The notes below the pieces were generated by a model. It ran no database searches. It was not told where the DNA came from and worked only from the letters and a program-made list of their open reading frames with translations. The translations under genes and the position numbers were made by a program. DNA of 9,988 bases from an uncultured Clostridium sp. (lineage in GTDB: Bacteria; Bacillota; Clostridia; TANB77; CAG-508): positions 1 to 9,988 of the forward strand of contig CANRXN010000016.1 in assembly GCA_947643945.1 (NCBI GenBank), written 5' to 3'. Shown here in pieces: positions 8,042-9,988 of the stretch. Numbering within the stretch: position 1 is the stretch's first letter; each line of letters starts with the position of its first letter.

Positions 8042-9465
8042 ATGTTTGATAAAGTAAAAGAAGAATGTGGTGTATTTGGAATTTATTCTAAAGAAGCAAA
8101 AGAAGATTTAATAGGACAAGTTTGTGTGGGCTTGTCAGCCTTACAACATAGAGGAGAAGAAAGCTGCCGGAGTTGCTATTAATGAAGATGGTATTATCCA
8201 TTTTCATAAAGATGTTGGTTTAGTCTCAGAAGTTTTTACTAAAGAGGTTCAAACTAGTATGCCACAAGGAAAGATGGCAATTGGTCATGTGCGTTATTCT
8301 ACAACAGGGACTAGTAAAAAAGAAAATGCACAACCAATGGTGGTAAGGCATAAAAAAGGAAATTTAGCAATTGTGCATAATGGGAATTTAACAAATGCAG
8401 TGGAGTTAAAAAGAGAATTAGAAGAGCAAGGTGCAATCTTTACAACTACTAGTGATACGGAAATTATTTGCCATGTTATTGTAAGAGAAAGATTAAAAAC
8501 AGGTTCTATTGAAGATGCTGTTAAAAACACGATGAAAATTATAAAAGGAGCTTATTCTCTTTTGATTTTATCTCCACAAAAAATGATTGCAGTACGAGAC
8601 CCACAAGGTTTTAGACCACTTTGTATAGGTCATTCAGGAGAAGATATTGTATTTGCTTCTGAAAGTTGTGCTTTAGATATTATGGGAGCTACATTTGACC
8701 GTGATATCGAGCCAGGAGAAGTGGTAACAGTTGTTAATAATGAAGTAATTAGTGAGAAATTTTTAACTAATGAAAAAAAAGGTGCTTGTGTATTTGAATA
8801 TATTTATTTTGCAAGACCAGATTCAACTATTGATGGCATTAATGTGCATTTATTCCGTGAAGAGGCAGGAAGATGTTTAGCTAAACAAGCACCAGTAGAT
8901 GCGGATATTGTAGCTTCTGTTCCAGACTCTGGAAATGATGCAGCTCTTCGGTTATTCTAAAGAGTCTAAAATTCCTTATGATTTTGTCTTTATCAAAAGT
9001 AAATATATTGGAAGAACTTTTATCCAAAATACACAAAATAAAAGAAAAAAATTGGTAAACTTAAAGCTAAATCCTTTGAAACATACGGTAAAAGATAAAA
9101 AAATAGTTTTAGTAGACGACTCTATCGTAAGAGGTACTACCATTACTAGAATTATTAAGTCGTTAAAGGCTGCTGGGGCAAAAGAAGTGCATATTAGAGT
9201 AGCATCACCTGCTTTTGTGGATGTTTGCTATTTTGGAACAGATGTTGATAAACGAGAGAATTTGATTGCACATGGCAAAACGGTAGAGGAGATTAGACAA
9301 GAAATTGGTGCTGATACTTTGGAATATCTAAGCTTGGATAGTTTAAGAGAGATTACAAAGGATTGCAAAGTGGATGGCTTTTGCGATGGCTGTTTTACTA
9401 GTAAGTATCCAATTGAAGTGCCAAAAGATATTGATAAGGATAAGTTTGAGAAGATACAGTTTTAA
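8042..9465 (+). CDS. purF: Amidophosphoribosyltransferase (glutamine PRPP amidotransferase), with two CGGN +1 sites
   Basis: Makes phosphoribosylamine from PRPP and glutamine, the committed first step of purine synthesis. With CGGN read as Gly it is 473 residues, a normal length. MFDKVKEE looks like a cleaved propeptide exposing Cys9 as the N-terminal nucleophile (ECGVFGIY). The Ntn domain shows HRGEESCGV (usual HRGQES), IGHVRYSTTG and VHNGNLTN. The PRPP loop VLVDDSIVRGTT lies near residues 355-366. Cys249, Cys395, Cys447 and Cys450 match the spacing of the four Fe-S ligands of the Bacillus subtilis enzyme, so an oxygen-sensitive 4Fe-4S cluster is expected. The frame changes at 8168 (residue 43) and 8949 (residue 303). 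The Shine-Dalgarno (AAAGGA) is modest, and the leader carries a 36-nt tandem repeat. The stop codon sits in the loop of a terminator hairpin. Confidence 0.93.
8168..8171 (+). other. CGGA +1 site 7 (purF, Gly)
   Basis: Context is TGC-CGGA-GTT. The zero frame stops at TAA 8180-8182. The +1 reading gives HRGEES-C-G-VAI, matching the HRGQESCG/HRGQESAG motif of PurF. This is the one ambiguous site: a shift a few bases earlier would give HRGEE-AAGVA, also a family-like sequence. The presence of an in-frame CGG here favours the common rule. Confidence 0.78.
8949..8952 (+). other. CGGT +1 site 8 (purF, Gly)
   Basis: Context is CTT-CGGT-TAT. The zero frame stops at TAA 8958-8960. The +1 reading gives PDSGNDAALGYSKESKIPYD, the conserved PurF segment. 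It shares the CTT-CGG context with sites 2 and 5. Confidence 0.9.
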
Positions 9466-9482
9466 GAAACTGTGTCTTTTTT
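9453..9482 (+). terminator. Rho-independent terminator of purF
   Basis: GATACAGTTT (9453-9462) pairs with AAACTGTGTC (9467-9476), with one G-T wobble, around a 4-nt loop TAAG, followed by six T. The purF stop codon (9463-9465) lies in the loop, so the last codons form the 5' arm. Confidence 0.9.
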
Positions 9483-9526
9483 GATAGAAGATAAATAGGC
9501 AAATTTCAAAAAAATGTAAAAAACAC

Positions 9527-9560
9527 TTGACAAACAAGAACAAACGTTTTGAACTATAAC
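9527..9560 (+). promoter_or_regulatory. Promoter-like region with a LexA-like (SOS) box
   Basis: A perfect TTGACA at 9527-9532 is followed by AGAACAAACGTTTT (9537-9550), which fits the Gram-positive LexA pattern GAAC-N4-GTTC with one mismatch (GTTT). The -10 is unclear: TATAAC at 9555-9560 leaves a 22-nt spacer, which is too long, while the 17-nt position (TGAACT) is weak. An operator between or over promoter elements would suit repression. It would control the short ORF and the ATPase downstream. Confidence 0.45.
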
Positions 9561-9585
9561 TAGTTTAAAACAAGGATGTGAAAAT

Positions 9586-9762
9586 ATGGAAAATGAAATT
9601 CAAATAGTTAATGAGGAAGAAGATATTTACTTTATGTATTTATGGAGCAAGGAATAGCAATGCTTTTGGGACTATTGAAAAATGAAATAGCACAAGAAAT
9701 GTTTTGCAATTTCTAAACTACAAAATCAAGAAATAATAAATTTATTAAAAAATGCAAGTTAA
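9586..9762 (+). pseudogene. Short broken ORF of unknown function
   Basis: AAGGA (9571-9575) precedes ATG 9586, which opens 23 codons (MENEIQIVNEEEDIYFMYL...) ending at TAG 9655. Sequence with coding character continues in frame 3 from about 9642 (EQGIAMLLGLLKNEIAQEMF), then back in the first frame from 9706 (AISKLQNQEIINLLKNAS), ending at TAA 9760. Joined, it would be a small protein of about 58 residues with an acidic start and helical C-terminus. I do not recognise it. Its two breaks compensate each other (one at about 9640, one within TTTT at 9702-9705) and neither is at CGG, so they do not follow the rule seen in the pur genes. It may be a decayed gene, a sequence error, or chance. Confidence 0.3.
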
Positions 9763-9781
9763 AAATATGAGGAGATTAAAA

Positions 9782-9988
9782 ATGATATACCTAAAAAAAT
9801 TTGAATTACTAGATAAAGAAGATTGGAGTGGATATCCTTTTCATATCTTTTTAGAAAAAGAATTTTATCATATAGAATTTGAGCCAATTACAATCTTTTA
9901 TGGGAACAATGGATCTGGAAAATCAACACTACTTAATATCATAACAGAAACAATCAACAAAGATAAAAAAAGAATTAAAAGAAAAGAG
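9782..9988 (+). CDS. P-loop ATPase, N-terminal fragment (3' partial)
   Basis: 69 codons are visible before the window ends. A Shine-Dalgarno GAGGAG (9769-9774) lies 7 nt before ATG. After an N-terminal strand region (MIYLKKFELLDKEDW) and a second strand pair (IEFEPITIFYG) comes a Walker A motif GNNGSGKST near residues 44-52, followed by LLNII. This layout, with a beta-rich N-terminus and P-loop within the first 55 residues, is typical of ABC-type AAA ATPases of the SMC/RecF-like AAA_15/AAA_21 group. Many of these act in DNA repair or phage defence with a partner gene. The LexA-like box upstream would suit a DNA-damage role, but subfamily and function cannot be judged from this fragment. It contains no in-frame CGG. 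Confidence 0.75.
   Translation, partial: MIYLKKFELLDKEDWSGYPFHIFLEKEFYHIEFEPITIFYGNNGSGKSTLLNIITETINKDKKRIKRKE

Noticed and set aside
87..8952. purL, purB, the HAD gene and purF as pseudogenes
   Set aside because: All breaks are the same +1 event at CGGN and all catalytic motifs are intact on both sides. No nonsense or missense decay or other indel is seen in about 6.5 kb, which does not fit drift after loss of function.
87..8952. Ordinary sequencing indels (homopolymer type)
   Set aside because: The sites are not in homopolymers and always gain a C before a Gly codon. The many other GG dinucleotides and long A/T runs in the same genes are error-free. A systematic artefact tied to a motif cannot be wholly excluded, so re-sequencing is listed as a check.
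87..8952. CGG reassigned to a different amino acid without frameshift
   Set aside because: The downstream frame is wrong after every CGG unless one base is skipped, so a simple three-base reassignment cannot explain the genes.

Overview
The window reads as low-GC Bacillota (Clostridia-like) DNA. It is AT-rich, has strong AGGAGG-type ribosome binding sites, uses mostly AGA for arginine and GGA/GGT for glycine, and carries a long PurL fused to its glutaminase domain plus a Bacillus-type iron-sulfur PurF. Almost all of it is a de novo purine biosynthesis locus.

Layout: purL (5' end outside the window, to 3548), purB (3563-4998), a HAD-family hydrolase (5084-5696) and purD (5793-7091) run on the + strand, probably as one transcript with REP-like palindromic repeats between genes. 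purN (7211-7783) is on the - strand, convergent with purD, and its 3' end lies inside a repeat. A 36-nt tandem repeat fills the gap before purF (8042-9465, + strand), which ends in an intrinsic terminator. A new unit follows: a promoter-like region with a LexA-like box, a short broken ORF, and the start of a P-loop ATPase cut by the window edge. PurF, PurD, PurN, PurL and PurB catalyse steps 1, 2, 3, 4 and 8 of IMP synthesis (PurB also acts in AMP synthesis).

The main observation concerns decoding. Four genes (purL, purB, the HAD gene, purF) appear broken by +1 frameshifts, eight in all, and every break is the same event: an in-frame CGG followed by A or T, where homology demands one glycine and reading resumes one base later. 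Each site is a four-base word CGGN standing for one Gly. I found no in-frame CGG used as arginine or anything else, while about twenty CGG triplets that straddle codon boundaries leave the frame intact. purD and purN contain no in-frame CGG and no frameshift. This one-to-one rule argues against random decay or ordinary sequencing error. It suggests either a natural quadruplet codon (CGGN = Gly) or obligatory +1 frameshifting at an unassigned CGG codon. The annotations treat these genes as intact, reading CGGN as Gly. The decoding tRNA is not in this window, and a systematic technical artefact cannot be fully excluded from sequence alone.
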